Below the pieces are notes generated by a model. It had not been told where the DNA came from. It worked only from the letters and a program-made list of their open reading frames with translations, and searched no databases. Source: Corella eumyota (lineage: Eukaryota > Chordata > Ascidiacea > Phlebobranchia > Corellidae). From it: a stretch of DNA of 64,000 nucleotides. Within the stretch, counting starts at the first letter, position 1. Each line of letters opens with the position of its first letter. The position numbers were made by a program, and so were the translations under genes. The stretch spans positions 8,680,001 to 8,744,000 of the forward strand of contig OY720101.1 of the NCBI GenBank assembly GCA_963082875.1. Direction: 5' to 3'. Shown in pieces: positions 11,685 through 24,362 of the stretch.

Positions 11685-14600
11685 CTACAGTAACCTTTTT
11701 CTACATTTTGTTGATCCACAATAGCAGTTAATCACTCTGCCAGGCACACTTCCAACCTCATAGTTATAATCCCAGGTTAATTCAGTGCCCGCTTTTATAG
11801 TGCTAATAATGAAAAAAAAATAGTAAAAACTATAAATTCAAATTATAATACACGCTTATGTTACGTTTTACTTTTTAATTAAAAGTTTTAAATTGGTATA
11901 TGTTAATTATAAAACTTAATAAAAATTGTACTCAAAAATTGAATTTTTAGTATCTTATGCCTTTAAATTTAAATATGTTTGCAGTAATTTAGGTCCAATT
12001 TGAAAAAATACATCAAAAAAACATATGATTTACCCTAAACAAAAAACAGCGATATATGACATATCCAAAAATTACAATAAATTGCCTTTGACAGCTCAAA
12101 AAACGCAATGTCATTAATATTCAGAACAAAACAATGACTCACCAGCTTGCAAAAAATGCGACCCACGGAAATCTGAGGTCGTGGGTGTCAATAAAAACAT
12201 TTTGAACCATTAAGTTCGGGCTGCAAGAATGATTCAAATAACGACCTAAATTTCCAGTCTGCTTGGCGTCTATAATATATATACCATCACCACCAAAATA
12301 CCTGGGGAAAAAGTGTATATAAATAAAGCTTCACATATTAGCTAACAACTTTAAATGGTTTATTAATTTGCGTTACAAAATATATATAATGAGCATCTAG
12401 TAATAAATTAAACCCTTAACGTGGTAGGTAAAAAAACTACATTTTAGAGTGCTACAAATAGGTCAAAAATTAAAGAAAATTTTAATGTAAATATGGTGGG
12501 CTTTACAAACCTAGCTTTTTTGACTACAAATTAAAAAGAAAAGCGAATCACTATTATTTTTAGTACTTTCCAAAATTTTAAGTTACTTATGCCAAACGAT
12601 TTTTTTTTCTAAACAAAAACTAGTCTAATTTTGTGGTACATGTTATGTTTAGAATTTTACTTTCTAGTTTGATTTGTTTGTTGATCTTCATCACTCGAAT
12701 CATCACTATCTCGATTTTTTGTCTAAAAAAATTAAAATTTAAAATTTATTTTTTTCTTTTAATATTAGGCTCTTTGTGTAAAAGAACCTCTTTCATGCAT
12801 TTACAAAGAGATCTTTTTTTAAAGTTCACAATTCATATAAAATAAAAATGACAACAATAAAATATTATATTTATTAGATTTAAATGCTATTATTATAGTG
12901 CAATATTAAATGGCCCCAACTATTTTACCAAAAGATTTTGTCATGTAACTTTAAATTTACAACAAAAACTTTTCAAATAGGCCTTGATTTCTATAAAACT
13001 TTATTTAAAAAAAAGTATATATTTACCTGATCCATTCCAAATTTTTTTAAAGATGGGCAAAACTCTGTTTCAGAATCAGTATCAGTTGTGTCACTACCCA
13101 CAGTATTTGTAGTTCTTACTTTGCAACTTGTATCTACAAAATAAATATATATTTTTGCATATCTTAATCCCTTATGTGGTAAGGCAACCTTCAAGGCCTA
13201 AACAAAAGGTAACATTTGTTACCCCAACCCATTCTACAGTTGCCTGTGGCAGTTTGGGATAATAATAATTATTACTCAATAATATATCTGCCCTTTTTTT
13301 GAGACTCAGCAGATGTCAACACTGTTCATAACATCTTACTTAAAGGTTATATTACTTAAGTTTTCCTGTATTGTAATCTTACTTAACAATTCTACTGCCA
13401 AGGCTTAACTTGATAAATATTTGATGCAAAGTCTACCTTCTAACATTTTAATATTACCACATTTTTGTTGTTTTGGTTTTGCACTTATCTGATGTAACTT
13501 TAATGTTAAAATTTAACTAGTAAATCTTTAGGTTTTATTTTTTTTGTATATATATCTTTATCCTCGATGTGGGAAGGTCGAATGCGAGACTTAAACATAG
13601 AGTAACATCAGTTACTCCAACCCAGTCTCGAGTTGCCTGTGGCAGTTTGGGATATTATAGATTATAATTGCCCAGTAATTATGCTGCTTATTAAGTGCTG
13701 GCTCAGCAGGAGTTCATACCGTTTATAGCGCCTTACTCAAGGGCGCTACAGCATGAGATCAGTGGGGATTAAACCCACGACCTCATGAGTGGTGTAGCAG
13801 GTGTTCTTACCACTACACCACGCTGCCGGTCTGTTTAAGTTTAATGGGTCAACTAGAAAATAAAATCAATTGGAAAATTTATAAGAATTGACTGAAAATA
13901 AAAATTTTAGTTTTTTAGGTTATGACTGTCACTGATGCACAAAAAAAATTAAACAAAAAAATTAACTATTTCTTACCACTAGATGGACTGACATCAACTG
14001 GTGATACATCTTCCCTCATGACCATATTTCTTTTCTTTTTTACTGTAACAACATCGCTTAATTCGACTGGTGATGCCGAATATCCAAATTTTTTTCCAGG
14101 CTCTAATCTTCGTTGATTCTTAAAATATTTGAAAAAAATTTAAAATAAAATTTAATATTGCTATGCTATGACAAACTTAACAAGATATTTTAAAAAGTAA
14201 AAAAAAATAAAAAGTGATTAGAATTTCAAATATGTAAACTTTTAGTTAAAAATTACAAAAGCTATAATTTCAATATTTTGCTTAATTTTATAAGATTTAT
14301 TAATTTTTATGAAATGAAATGAAGAATTGTTCAAACTCACATGTATATCATCGTCATCTGATTCACTTGTATCAATTATTCTTCCACTAAACATATTTTT
14401 TGAACACTTATCTAATTTATTTTGCAATCAGAAAAAAAAAGTATTTCAAAGTGCTACAAAGTGAATAAGTCATATGGAAGATTAAAAAAAGGTAAAAATT
14501 ATACGGGTTGGTTATACCAATGCATTTATTTATTCTTGGTTATAGTATAAACAAGGAGTAACATTTGTTACCCTACCCCATTCAGTCTCCAGTTGCATTT

Positions 14601-17600
14601 TTAGGTTTCTTCTTTTTATAAAAACCTTATTTAGGGTGCTACAGCATGAAAGCAGTGCCTATTATTTATGGCCCAGTTTTTTAAAAATGGTTGTAATTTA
14701 AATAAGCTTACATATTGCTGCTTGGTTTGCTGTTTGTTTCGTTATCACTGTCATCACTCATCGACTCCACTCCACTTGAGTCGTTTTCATTATAATCTTG
14801 TTTGTGACTTTCAGCAACCTGATATTTAATAAAAAATCAACATTAGGGAATTTTCCTAAAAATGTTGAGTATTATTAGATTTTCCTAATTAACAATGTTA
14901 TTATTGGAAAATGTTTTTTAGTTTCTAAGCGTGAAACTTTTCTGCCAATATTACCGAAAACCAAAATTTTTTTTCTAAGTTTTTTAGAAATAAAAGAAAA
15001 TTTTTTTAAGGTAAAAAAGAGATAATTAAAGATTTTTCCAGTGTCAGTAAAATGGCATTTCGGAAATATAGTTTTAGGTTAAACGTTCATTTGGTGAAAT
15101 GGTTTTAAATTTAAGCAAAGTTAAAAAGCGTGTGTACCAAAATTTATGTCGCTAAGCAAGCCTTCCCACATCGAAGATAAATTAATACAAAAATAAAACA
15201 GTTGAAAATACTAAAACCTATATTTAGACTATATAAAATGCAAAACATTAAATGATGTAATGTACCTCAATGTGGTCAAGTTCAGCTAAATATTCATCTC
15301 CATTCATTAAACCTTCCGTATTTGCATTCGATTCAGTTTCAATTTTACCTAAAATAAAATTTCGTAATTATTTTTTTGAATTTTACAAAGTTATCATTAC
15401 TATATGATTGCCCACTTTAAAAATTGCATTTTAATTGTTGTAATATAATTGCACTCGCAAATGTTATATACCTATGATAACTTACTTTCGTTTTTTTGTC
15501 TGTAAATTAGACATTTATTATATATTTTCATATAGTCCACTAAGCTCCTTTATATAAAGGTTTTCAAAAAGAACAACAACTTTTTATGTACAGCAACTAA
15601 TTTTTAACAGTGTTTTTAAAATAATACAAATTTAATAAATATTAAAAAAAAAAATTTGGCATAAAAGTAATCTGACCTGTATATACACATACAAATGAGC
15701 CGTTAGCAATATCGTCCAAACATCTTATTCCCCAGCCTTTCTTTAACGTCTTAAACAACTGAAGTCTGTATTTTAAACCATTTTGTACAACTCTGTTGAG
15801 ACATTGCTGATTGCATTTGCATTTCGGGTTACATTCATATACGCTGTTAAAAAAAAATTAATTTCTGTACTGTATTTGTATCAAGAATAAATGGTCATTT
15901 TTATAACTTTATGTTTTAAATTTACTATTATTTAGCTTAAAAATTTAAACTCAGCAGGAGTTCATACCGTTTATAGCGCCTTACTTAAAGGTGCTACATC
16001 ATTTAAGCAGTGGGAATTGAACCCATGACCTCATATGGTGTGGCAAATGTTCTTACCACTACACCATGCTGCCAGCTTAGGCCATGAAGTCGGCGTTCTC
16101 ACACCATGATAAAAATATATAAAAAATAGCTAATTTTGTATTTAAACGAGTTTATATTTAAACTCCTCTGAGCTTTATAAATGAAACATTAACAAAACTA
16201 CAAAATTAATTTTAGAATAGTAAAATAAGTGGAAAAATGCAGTTAGTAGTTTATTTAACTTAGTCAATATTAAATATTTTTATATAAACCAAAAAAAAAC
16301 CTGACGCAACACATTAAATTTACAATGATATTAACTTACCCTGTTGGCAGAAATGTGTACAGCCTCTTATACTCATACCCCGCATTTTCCTTAACCGTGG
16401 CATTGTGGCTACAAGAAGTGGCCTGTACTGTTAGTTGCTGGCATGGGCATTTCGATCTATCCCTGCAATTGTCTGGACAATCACAGCACACCATGAAGTC
16501 GGTGGTCTTGTTAATTTTTACTCCTTTTCCTGGTACTCTATCTCTTGAATAAGGGATCGTTGGAGGTAATTCCATGTTTATTTCATTAACGCATGAAACA
16601 GCTGTGTTTTCTTTGCCCCCTTTAAATTGATATCCATCATTAAGTAAGGCAAATTTGTAACAGTGTTTTATAATGCATGAATGTAAAAATAAAGGATAAA
16701 TCCACACCTAAAACTTAGTAAATATAAAAGTTCTATATGGCCTTTAAAATAAAAAATGCTTTTTGTAGTATGCTAATCACCACAGGCAAATACTATATTA
16801 CAACAGATACAACCCAACCTGTACGGCAGGCAATTAACTAGTTTAACCAAGTACAAACTTACTTGAGTAATCATTTATAAACAGTTTTGCATCAGGTGAT
16901 TTTATAACGGATGTATTTTGCGGCCTCACAGTATAATCAAAACAAAAGTTGTCAAAATCTAGTTGAGATATTTTACACTCCTGAAAATAGCGCTCGACGT
17001 CGGGCATGTTGCGACAACTTCTGCCACATGGGGTCCGATAATACACATGGTAACCACCCCTGTTCATTCGGCTGACCTCACGGGTCCAGCCAAGCAACAT
17101 AGGTCGTAACAACAAATTCGTTCTAAAAAAATGAAACAAAATAAAAATAGTTTTTGTTTTTTTTTGTAAAAAAAAAATTAGGTTATATGAAAGTTAGTTA
17201 TAACAAAAAAAAATAGGTTTTGGGTTATGAAAATTAGTTTTAAAAATTTTTTTTTATCAAAATCTAATTTAAATGTAAATTTATAGTGTGAAAAAATGTT
17301 AACAGTGTTAAGTACAGACCCTTTAAATTTAAGCAGAGATTGTGACCGAAATGTGTCATAGCATTTGGGTTTGCAGTCATGGGGTTTAAAAGGCGGGGTT
17401 CTCGAGGATAAAGTTTTAAGCAGAGGAACACGAATGTCAATAAAGTCTTCAACCAGGCCCTGAAGTAAGTTTTTTAATAAAACCATTATTACTTCTTTAT
17501 TATATTGGTAGTTTTTGTTTAGGGGATTTACAATACTGATTGCATGATATAAGGATTGAAACGGTTGCCAGAAGCTTCGCAACATATATATTTATCGTAA

Positions 17601-20600
17601 CAACTTATTAATTTTTGTTAAAATATGGTCTGAAGCTGACATTTTATGCAGCAAGTTCGACACCGAACCCCTGTGTTTTTGCAGGTCGAACCTTCCGGTC
17701 CCCATTGAAACACTTGATTTTACAACATGAGGTCACTTGTTTGATTCTCGTTGCTTTTATGCTGTAGCACCCTTAAGTAAAGCACTATAATTCTTACGAA
17801 CTCCTAATATTATGCAATTTTCAATTACTAATACTCTAATCTGTCAATAACAAACAATAACTGGGTTGGGGTAACAAATGTTACTGTTTAGAACATTGAC
17901 TAAAAGAACATTAAAGATTAATAAAAACAAACAATAACTTTTTTATTTGTAATATAAACAGTAAAAAAAACAAAATATTTTTTTGTAAATTACCTTCTTA
18001 TTTCCATTCCCTGATGACCTTTGACTAATATTTTGCTGGGATCTGAAACATGAAACAAATAATAATATTTATTTATGAGCAAATCAAAAATAAATAATAA
18101 GAAAATTAAAATCCTTTAAAAATGTTGTTTAAAGTTGACCAAGAATAATATTAGCATGTCACCTATACAAAAAATTGGCAAATATAATTTACAACTCGAA
18201 TAAATACCATGTTAACCATATTTAAGCAGCCAACCTTTCTGCAATAAAAATTAAATACAATATATTACAATAATACCATATCAATTTTACATTTACCAGC
18301 TTTATAAATCTAGACTAGGGTTTAATTATAGTTTGGACATCAAAATTAGCCCAAAATTAAAGTTTTTTTGCTCCAAATAGGGCAAAATATAGTAACATTG
18401 TATCTACCTAACTAATTCTTTTTCTTTTTCCTTTTGTTCCAATCTGTTAAAAATATCACTCGCAATATCTACTTTCCCACTTAGCTCCGAGTACGATTGA
18501 GGAAGCTTGGTGGCGGCAGTTGATGATTGGTTGGATTTTTGATCCTGAAGTGGGCGTGACCAGGGAGCCTCCCACGAGTTTGTTCTCCTTCGATTGGATG
18601 ACTCGGATCCAGACTTCGAGTCAGGAGATTTTACAGAAAAAGACTCATCTGAGTTTTTTGAAAATTTAAAATTTGTTTAAATTCAGTCTTCCAAAACTTT
18701 TTCTAAACCATTTATAAGAAGTAATAATTGTTATTAGAATTAAATTATTGAGGCATTTTCTTACCACCAGTTAGGTCAATGGTTGTATACTCAATGTGAG
18801 CTTTTCTCATTCCTGTATGAGCCCTTGCCATTCGTCTTTTCGAATTTGTCGATTTCTGAAAAACAAGACTTACATTAAAATTAGACAATGATAATATTTT
18901 AACGTTCTTTTTTTAAATGTTTCAGAAATTTTTATCTAAACAGTATCTACGCAAGGTGTATTGCTAAAAATTATTGCCTTACTACATGAGCCCCTGAGTT
19001 TGATTTTCACTGTTTTTAAGTTACAGCAACCTAAAGTGTGGTGCAATAAATAGGTTCTAACAATAATTCAAAAACTGTTGGTTATTTAAACAGTGGAAAA
19101 TTTATCAGTAAAATTAAAAACTAAACAAAAGCAAATTGAGTCAGGGCAATAAATGTTACCCTATGTTTAAAATGTAAATTCTAAAAATGTTATTTCCACT
19201 TCAGGAATAATTACAAAAAAAATCTACATAAATTATTTTACAGCATAATAAAGAAATAACCAAAAAAAGCAAAAAAACAAAAATAATTACACTAATTTAT
19301 AAACATGATGAACAAATTTAAATTTTTCACTTTTTTGCAAAAATTTGACCTTAATATTTGGTGACTGATTTTGTTGACTTTGTCTCCACAGTGGAGCTAA
19401 CCTCATAGAGCCTCGATATATAAGTTCTCTGTTGTTGTCAGATAGATATAAAACTTCGACCAAACTACAATCAACTTTTGTGCAACGTGCGCGGTGCCAT
19501 TCGCCTTCAAATTCAACCTAGATTAAAGAATATAGATTTCCAATTTTAAAAACATATTGTCTGAATAAAAGGGTATATTATCAAAAAACTATAATAAAAG
19601 TAATAATATTTTGAAAACTATTAGTCTTCCTGTTTTAATTACCTTAATTATTTAAAATAAGACTGTAAAGTCACATAATGATTTAGCAAGTTTAGACATT
19701 TTCAAAATGATGTTTTTACATAAAAAAAAATTTATCAAAAAAAAATTTACTTTTAGTGTTTGCCCTTCTTTAACATACAGCATCGGTCTTTCAGTTTGTG
19801 ACAAATAATCTTTAATATAATTTGATGTGGCTCTAAAAATCACAAGTTATTTAAACAACATTTCTTGCACTAGCAATTAACTAGTCTTTAAATTATTTAA
19901 AACAATTTCATCTACCTTAAATTTAAAAAAAAAATTAAAAAAAAACACAAAAATTGCTTACTTGTGTTGTATATCATTCCATACATCAGCAGGGTAGTCA
20001 TACACAAGATAAACATATTTCATTGCACAGTACATGGCATATCCATCGTCAAAAAACACCAAATAGCGCCCCCTATTGATATTTTCATCCGCCGACTCTG
20101 CGACAATACCTGAAAAAATGCCGTCGTCCTTGTAGCGGGCTGCCACCCTTGATCCAACTGGCATCATCGTGAAAAAGGTATTTGCACAAGCCAAGTGGTT
20201 ACTTCTTAGATAACTTTGAGTATTTTGGTTTTTGTACTTGACCTTAAAATTAAAAAGTTTCTGTGAATTTTGTTAAATAACAATATTTCTTAAAATGTAG
20301 TTAAGGAAGTAGTTTTGCTTACTTTTTTTCTAAATTTTACTATGAAAAATGCAATTATAAAGTAATTTATTAATGAAAAGAATTTTAATTAATATAATAA
20401 AAGAATTTTATTTTTAAGCAAATTTAAAAAAAAAAAAATTATTGCATAAATTATTTGAAAAACACAAAAAATTGTTTAAAATAAATTTTAGGTCACCTTG
20501 TATTTCAATCTATCTTTAAAACTGACTATATCGATGATAGTTGCTTTAGCCCATTGATCTTTACACCTAGCCCACACTACAAGACCAATCTTCAAAGAAT

Positions 20601-23600
20601 CAGCTCCAGGCTTTGCATCATTCAGCCCTCTACCTTCTTCTTTATTCTCTAAAAAATATCGCCTTATAATTAAGCTGCTAATTAAGGGTGCTTCAGCAGG
20701 AGTTTATTCTGTTTATAGCACCTTACTCAAAGACGCTACAGCATGAAAGCAGTAAGGATGAAACCCTGAACCTAATGTGGTAAAACCAGGTGTTCTGACC
20801 ACTAAACCGTGCTGCCGGTGTTAGGTTGTAAGGTCAAATTTTCCAAAACGAGAATAAACAAATATTAATAAAATAAGTCAATGCTTGAACGTTATCAGTG
20901 TCATTTAGGTTAGGTTAAAAATTTAAAAAAAATATATATATCTTGTATGCAAAAATCCTATTCATAAATATGGTATATAAAACAAAAATTACCTTTACTT
21001 GAACTAGGTGCAAAAATATCATTAATTTTCACTTCAACTTGACGTCCACCCTATTTCAAAATTAAAACAAAAGTTTAAACTGCACAAACCATTTTTTTAA
21101 ACATTTGAAACCACAGTAGAAAAGCGACCAATTATCAAAAAATATAGAAAGATAAAATCATACAACTACCATGAAGCTGCAGTGATATTTCTACATAAAT
21201 ATTTAATTAAGCAGACCTAATTTCTTAAATAGAAAAAAAGCATGGTTTAAAGTTTAAATTCAATTGTCAAATACCATTACATTGTTATGAGGACCATGTC
21301 ACAGCATTAAAATAAGTACCATGATAGCATTGTTACAAAAACCATGCTACAGCCTTGTAATAAGGACCATATTCTAACATTGTTATAAAAACAATGCTCA
21401 TTTCATAATGACCATATTCTAACATTGTTATAAAAACAATGCTCATTTCATAATGACCATATTCTAACATTGTTATAAAAACAATGCTCATTTTATAATG
21501 ACCATATTCTAACATTGTTATAAAAAAGCTCAAAACCATGTTACAATGTTTTAAGAACTATGCTATAACACAGACATAATAAGGTTAAACAAAAAAAAAA
21601 CTTCAGGTACATTAACAATACATCACTGGATTAGAGCAAATTATTTGTTTAAAATTTTGCTATAAGAATCAATAAAAAAATTTATTTACACTTTTGCTGT
21701 TTTCTGAAAGTTGTTTTGCAATTATATCTCGATCTGCATTTAGTTTTTTCATATCGGTTTGCAATGTTGAGAACATTTGATTAATGGACATCTGTGTGTA
21801 AAGAAGTATATATTTAATATTTATTTATTGCACTATGTATGTTAAAAATATGTGCAAATATGATATAACTGTATTTTATATAAAAATATTTATAATAGTT
21901 TACAAAAACAGCAATTTTAACAAAAAATAGATAAAAAAATAAAATGAAAATAAGGTTATCACAATCACAACGCTTATTAATTATGAACTAAAAAGTAAAT
22001 AACGTGTATAGTCAATGGAGGTAATTATTGGACGATTTTGACAAACTTGGCCATGAATTTTTTGTTTTAAACTTTAAATCAAATATTTTTTGTTTCTAAG
22101 ATAGTGTTATCATTCATTATTAAGAAAAAATACTATTTAAATCTCAATCTACACATGTTTGCCTAAAATTCTAGATTAAAAATGTCCAATAATTACCTAC
22201 ACAAATGGGGTAATTACTGGACACCGTGGGGGTAATCGCCGACTAGTGTTAACAATTCCCACATTTAAAAAAATATTTGTTATAAAGGGGGCCTTTTGGA
22301 TAATTTTAAGTGCCTTACCCTAGTAAAAATTTTCCTTTTTTAAAGAATTGTCTACATAAATTTTAGTCTTTTTTAGCGTCTTCCATTTCATTGTAGGTTA
22401 TATACCTGCAGGCTAAAATTTTAATATTCTATAAAGTTAAAGCAAATTTAGCGTCAAAGCAAATTTAGCTTTTAATTGTTTGTATTGAACGGTGTTAAAT
22501 ACAGGCTTTACACCATGTTCTGAGGGAAATGTACCTTCATTACTAAGATAATATTAAACTGTTGATTTTGGTATTCTTTGGATAAATTTGTTTGTGTTTC
22601 TTTAATAATTCCTGAATTGCACTTTTTTTAAGCCTTTAGAGGGGGGGTATATATTTTCTTGGCATTTTTATTTTAAATTTATTTCTACCCCAAATTATTA
22701 ATACACCGTATTGCAAAAACCTAACAAATTAAAATCTGTTTATGTTTTTGTAATAAGTGTGACTATAATTGACTACAAGGCTTATTTTTGGCCTTTAAAA
22801 GCAAATAAAATGTATTCACAAGTGTCCAATAATTACCCCCATTTACAATAATAGGATGGAGGTAAACATTGGACGCATTTTGTATAGAGTGTAATGAAGA
22901 TAGAAGTTTAAATTAGGGCCTTATAGAAAGATCAGTGCATTTTTAGTTAGTGTTGCCAATCTGAAAATTTAGTAATTTAAAAATTTTGTAAATTTTAACA
23001 ACTTACTTTTTGCCTTTATTTTCGAAAAAATCAAAATTTTTTTTTGAAATTTCAAAAGTGAGTATTTTTTTTTTCAGGCAATTTAGATTAAAAAAAGTGA
23101 CATTTATTTAAACCTTATAATATAGACAATGTTCTGGCAAATTATAGGTAAAAAGTGGCAACCCTAAAAATATTTGGAATGGTGTCCACTAATTACCTCC
23201 AAATTTTAACTGTCCAATAAATACCTCCATTGACTATATATTAAATTTCTTGTTATGATAATAAATTATCTTCATTTAAGAATTACTAGTAGATTTTCCG
23301 TCAGCATTTTTATTGGGTTTATATGGACACAACTTGCAACTAATATATGGCTATGGTAACTTACTTATGTACCACAAACAACAGTTATTTTATTATAAAG
23401 GCATTTAAATTGACATATATATCGTCCACTAAGCCTAAAATATAGATTGCCTTTTATAAAACTATTAATGCCAGGTAGTGTGGTACATCAATCATGGCAG
23501 CAGACTACAAGCCAAAAGGTTTCGGAATCGATTTGCACCAATGCTACACTATTTACCCTTAAGTCCAGTGTTTTTTAATATCTCAAAAAACACATGTCCC

Positions 23601-24362
23601 AACAGCACTTCTTTGCCAATAAATATACAGACTTATCCACATAGAATAAAATGCTTACCCCTTCAGTTTGAGTATCTGTGTCATCAATGGTAATAATTTC
23701 TTCATCCCCCTCATCAGCTTTGCTGTTCTCTGATAGTTGCTTGGTAATGCTTTTGCACTCTGCTTCCAGTTTCTTCATGTCAGTTTCCATTGTCGAGAAA
23801 ATGCCATCAATGTGTGACATCTAAAATTCAAAACACCTGTTTTAAAAAAACTTAGGTGGATATTATTTTGTAGTTAACAAATTGGGGTTCTAAATGTTTT
23901 TATGTTTTGCTTTTTAAAATGCAAATTTTTATACATTGTTATCGTTGATGTAGATAAGCCAACTTCACAGCCTAACCATAGAGTAATATTTGGTAACCCA
24001 AACTTGGGTTAATTTTGGCAAAAACATCATGTAGTGAAGTCAAGTATTTTAACTACCGCATTCTTTAAAATAACTTTCAAACCGTATCCATGAATCCGTC
24101 CATTCTAGCATTTAGCTCTTCCACCTCATTTTCACTGTCAGGGTGGTTTTCTAATTCTTTGTTTATTAATTCACGAAGCTTAACGATAAAAATTTTGTAA
24201 AATAGATTCAATGCTGGTCATAAAAAAGAGATGTACAGGTATATTTACCACAATAAACATTTTAAATAGTAAAAAACATCTTTTAAAAATAAAATAGATG
24301 ATTAGTTGAGTTACCATATTATCCAAGTCTTCACCAAATCTTTCCCTAATATTTTCAGCCAT
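11685..24362 (-). CDS. SETDB1: Histone H3K9 methyltransferase SETDB1 (ESET), 24 coding exons
   Basis: SETDB1 trimethylates H3 Lys9 in the nucleus to silence genes and transposons. Exons: 24362-24315, 24178-24083, 23820-23659, 21791-21690, 21050-20993, 20648-20497, 20242-19962, 19832-19751, 19517-19350, 18855-18765, 18648-18408, 18042-17994, 17459-17320, 17122-16863, 16619-16340, 15843-15677, 15348-15266, 14818-14712, 14386-14341, 14118-13977, 13133-13027, 12722-12661, 12301-12143, 11802-11685. They total 3201 nt, keep frame throughout and encode 1066 residues. Domain order: N-terminal coiled coil with a SUMO-interaction-like [11 protein letters not shown]; Tudor region ([20 protein letters not shown]); MBD ([14 protein letters not shown]); pre-SET Cys cluster ([16 protein letters not shown]); SET first half ([12 protein letters not shown]); an acidic insert of about 155 residues, shorter than in vertebrates; SET second half ([17 protein letters not shown]); post-[17 protein letters not shown]. 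Catalytic motifs look intact. The first ATG lies directly after a TTTTTTTAG, so a 5'UTR exon or trans-splicing is likely. Confidence 0.96.
13140..13360 (-). mobile_element. Family-2 SINE, partial
   Basis: Carries the body phrases GGTAACATTTGTTACC, TTGCCTGTGGCAGTTTGGGA and a decayed CAGCAG..TTCATAACATCTTACT. It lacks a clear tRNA head. It sits in a SETDB1 intron. Confidence 0.7.
13545..13835 (-). mobile_element. Family-2 composite tRNA SINE, near full length
   Basis: On the minus strand the head reads GGCAGCGTGGTGTAGTGGTA, a good box A, then GTGGGTTTAATCCCCACT, a good box B. A body follows (CTGTAGCGCCCTTGAGTAAG, GCGCTATAAACGGTATGAAC, AACTGCCACAGGCAACTC, TAACTGATGTTACTC), ending near TATATACAAAAA. 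It is the best copy of the most frequent SINE in this window and is intronic in SETDB1. Confidence 0.88.
14510..14665 (-). mobile_element. Family-2 SINE fragment
   Basis: Body phrases AGTAACATTTGTTACCC, CAGTCTCCAGTTGC and GGTGCTACAGCATGAAAGCAGTG are recognisable inside a SETDB1 intron. The head is missing. Confidence 0.65.
15945..16085 (-). mobile_element. Family-2 SINE, head half
   Basis: Contains CAGCAGGAGTTCATACCGTT, GCGCCTTACTTAAAGGTGCT, a box-B-like GGAATTGAACCCATGACC and a box-A-like TTCTTACCACTACACCATGC. It is the tRNA-headed half of the element, in a SETDB1 intron. Confidence 0.75.
17640..17900 (+). mobile_element. Family-2 SINE, plus orientation, decayed
   Basis: GAGGTCACTTGTTTGATTCT (box-B region), ATGCTGTAGCACCCTTAAGT and GGGTTGGGGTAACAAATGTT appear in order on the plus strand, antisense to the SETDB1 intron that holds them. 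Confidence 0.6.
18960..19185 (+). mobile_element. Family-2 SINE, plus orientation, decayed
   Basis: CTACATGAGCCCCTGAGTTT, a TACAGCAACC..AAGTG stretch and GGCAATAAATGTTACCCTAT follow in the family order. The element is heavily diverged and intronic in SETDB1. Confidence 0.5.
20660..20835 (-). mobile_element. Family-2 SINE, head half
   Basis: Shows CAGCAGGAGTTTATTCTGTT, AGCACCTTACTCAAAGACGC, GATGAAACCCTGAACCTAAT and TTCTGACCACTAAACCGTGC. It abuts the SETDB1 exon ending at 20648 and lies within the upstream intron. Confidence 0.7.
21345..21535. repeat. 45-bp minisatellite in a SETDB1 intron
   Basis: About four units of 45 bp with core ATTCTAACATTGTTATAAAA then ACAATGCTCATTTCATAATG. Flanking sequence from about 21270 to 21570 shows older relatives (ACCATG...ACATTGTTA). 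Because the unit is a multiple of 3, a repetitive minus-strand frame stays open by chance. Confidence 0.88.
21690..21791 (-). other. Duplicated SETDB1 coiled-coil exon (copy B)
   Basis: This 102-nt exon (34 codons, phase 0 at both ends) starts [18 protein letters not shown] and ends KQLSENSKS. It repeats the first 34 codons of the upstream exon at 23820-23659 ([19 protein letters not shown]...KQLSENSK), with about 22 of 33 aligned residues identical. Acceptor ACACAG|ATG and donor AGT|GTAAAT are both good. It could be used in addition to copy A or skipped without frame change, since the flanking exons are also phase 0. Confidence 0.85.
22007..23238. mobile_element. Non-autonomous DNA-transposon-like element with terminal inverted repeats
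   Basis: The left end TATAGTCAATGGAGGTAATT followed by ATTGGAC is matched inverted at the right end (GTCCAATAAATACCTCCATT then GACTATA), a terminal inverted repeat of about 27 bp flanked by TA. The same GGTAATTA-TTGGAC word recurs inside in both orientations (near 22192, 22210, 22826, 22858 and 23192), an unusual set of subterminal repeats. I see no transposase frame in its 1.23 kb, so it is a MITE-like relic. It sits in the SETDB1 intron between the two copies of the duplicated exon. Confidence 0.75.
23470..23640 (+). mobile_element. tRNA-derived SINE (family 1)
   Basis: GGTAGTGTGGTACATCAATC, AAAAGGTTTCGGAATCGATT, GCACCAATGCTACACTATTT and TCTCAAAAAACACATGTCCC follow the family order on the plus strand. 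It lies in the SETDB1 intron directly downstream of coiled-coil exon A. Confidence 0.75.

Larger units (their letters stand above)
12661..14818 (-). other. Bifurcating insert of the SETDB1 SET domain
   Basis: Five small exons (14818-14712, 14386-14341, 14118-13977, 13133-13027, 12722-12661) encode the insert that splits the SET domain. Content is acidic and Ser-rich ([35 protein letters not shown]) with one basic KKKR patch. This matches the low-complexity insert that defines SETDB proteins. The 14386 acceptor and the 62-nt exon were chosen because only they keep the phase. Confidence 0.85.

Noticed and set aside
13775-13835. Candidate tRNA gene with good A and B boxes
   Set aside because: It is continuous with a SINE body shared by many copies in the window, and the cloverleaf is incomplete.
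17178-17585. 135-residue minus-strand protein
   Set aside because: Only its middle part (17459-17320) is a SETDB1 exon; the rest is intron read-through.
21333-21539. Repetitive minus-strand frame ([15 protein letters not shown] units)
   Set aside because: It is the 45-bp intronic minisatellite of SETDB1, divisible by 3; no splice sites fit.
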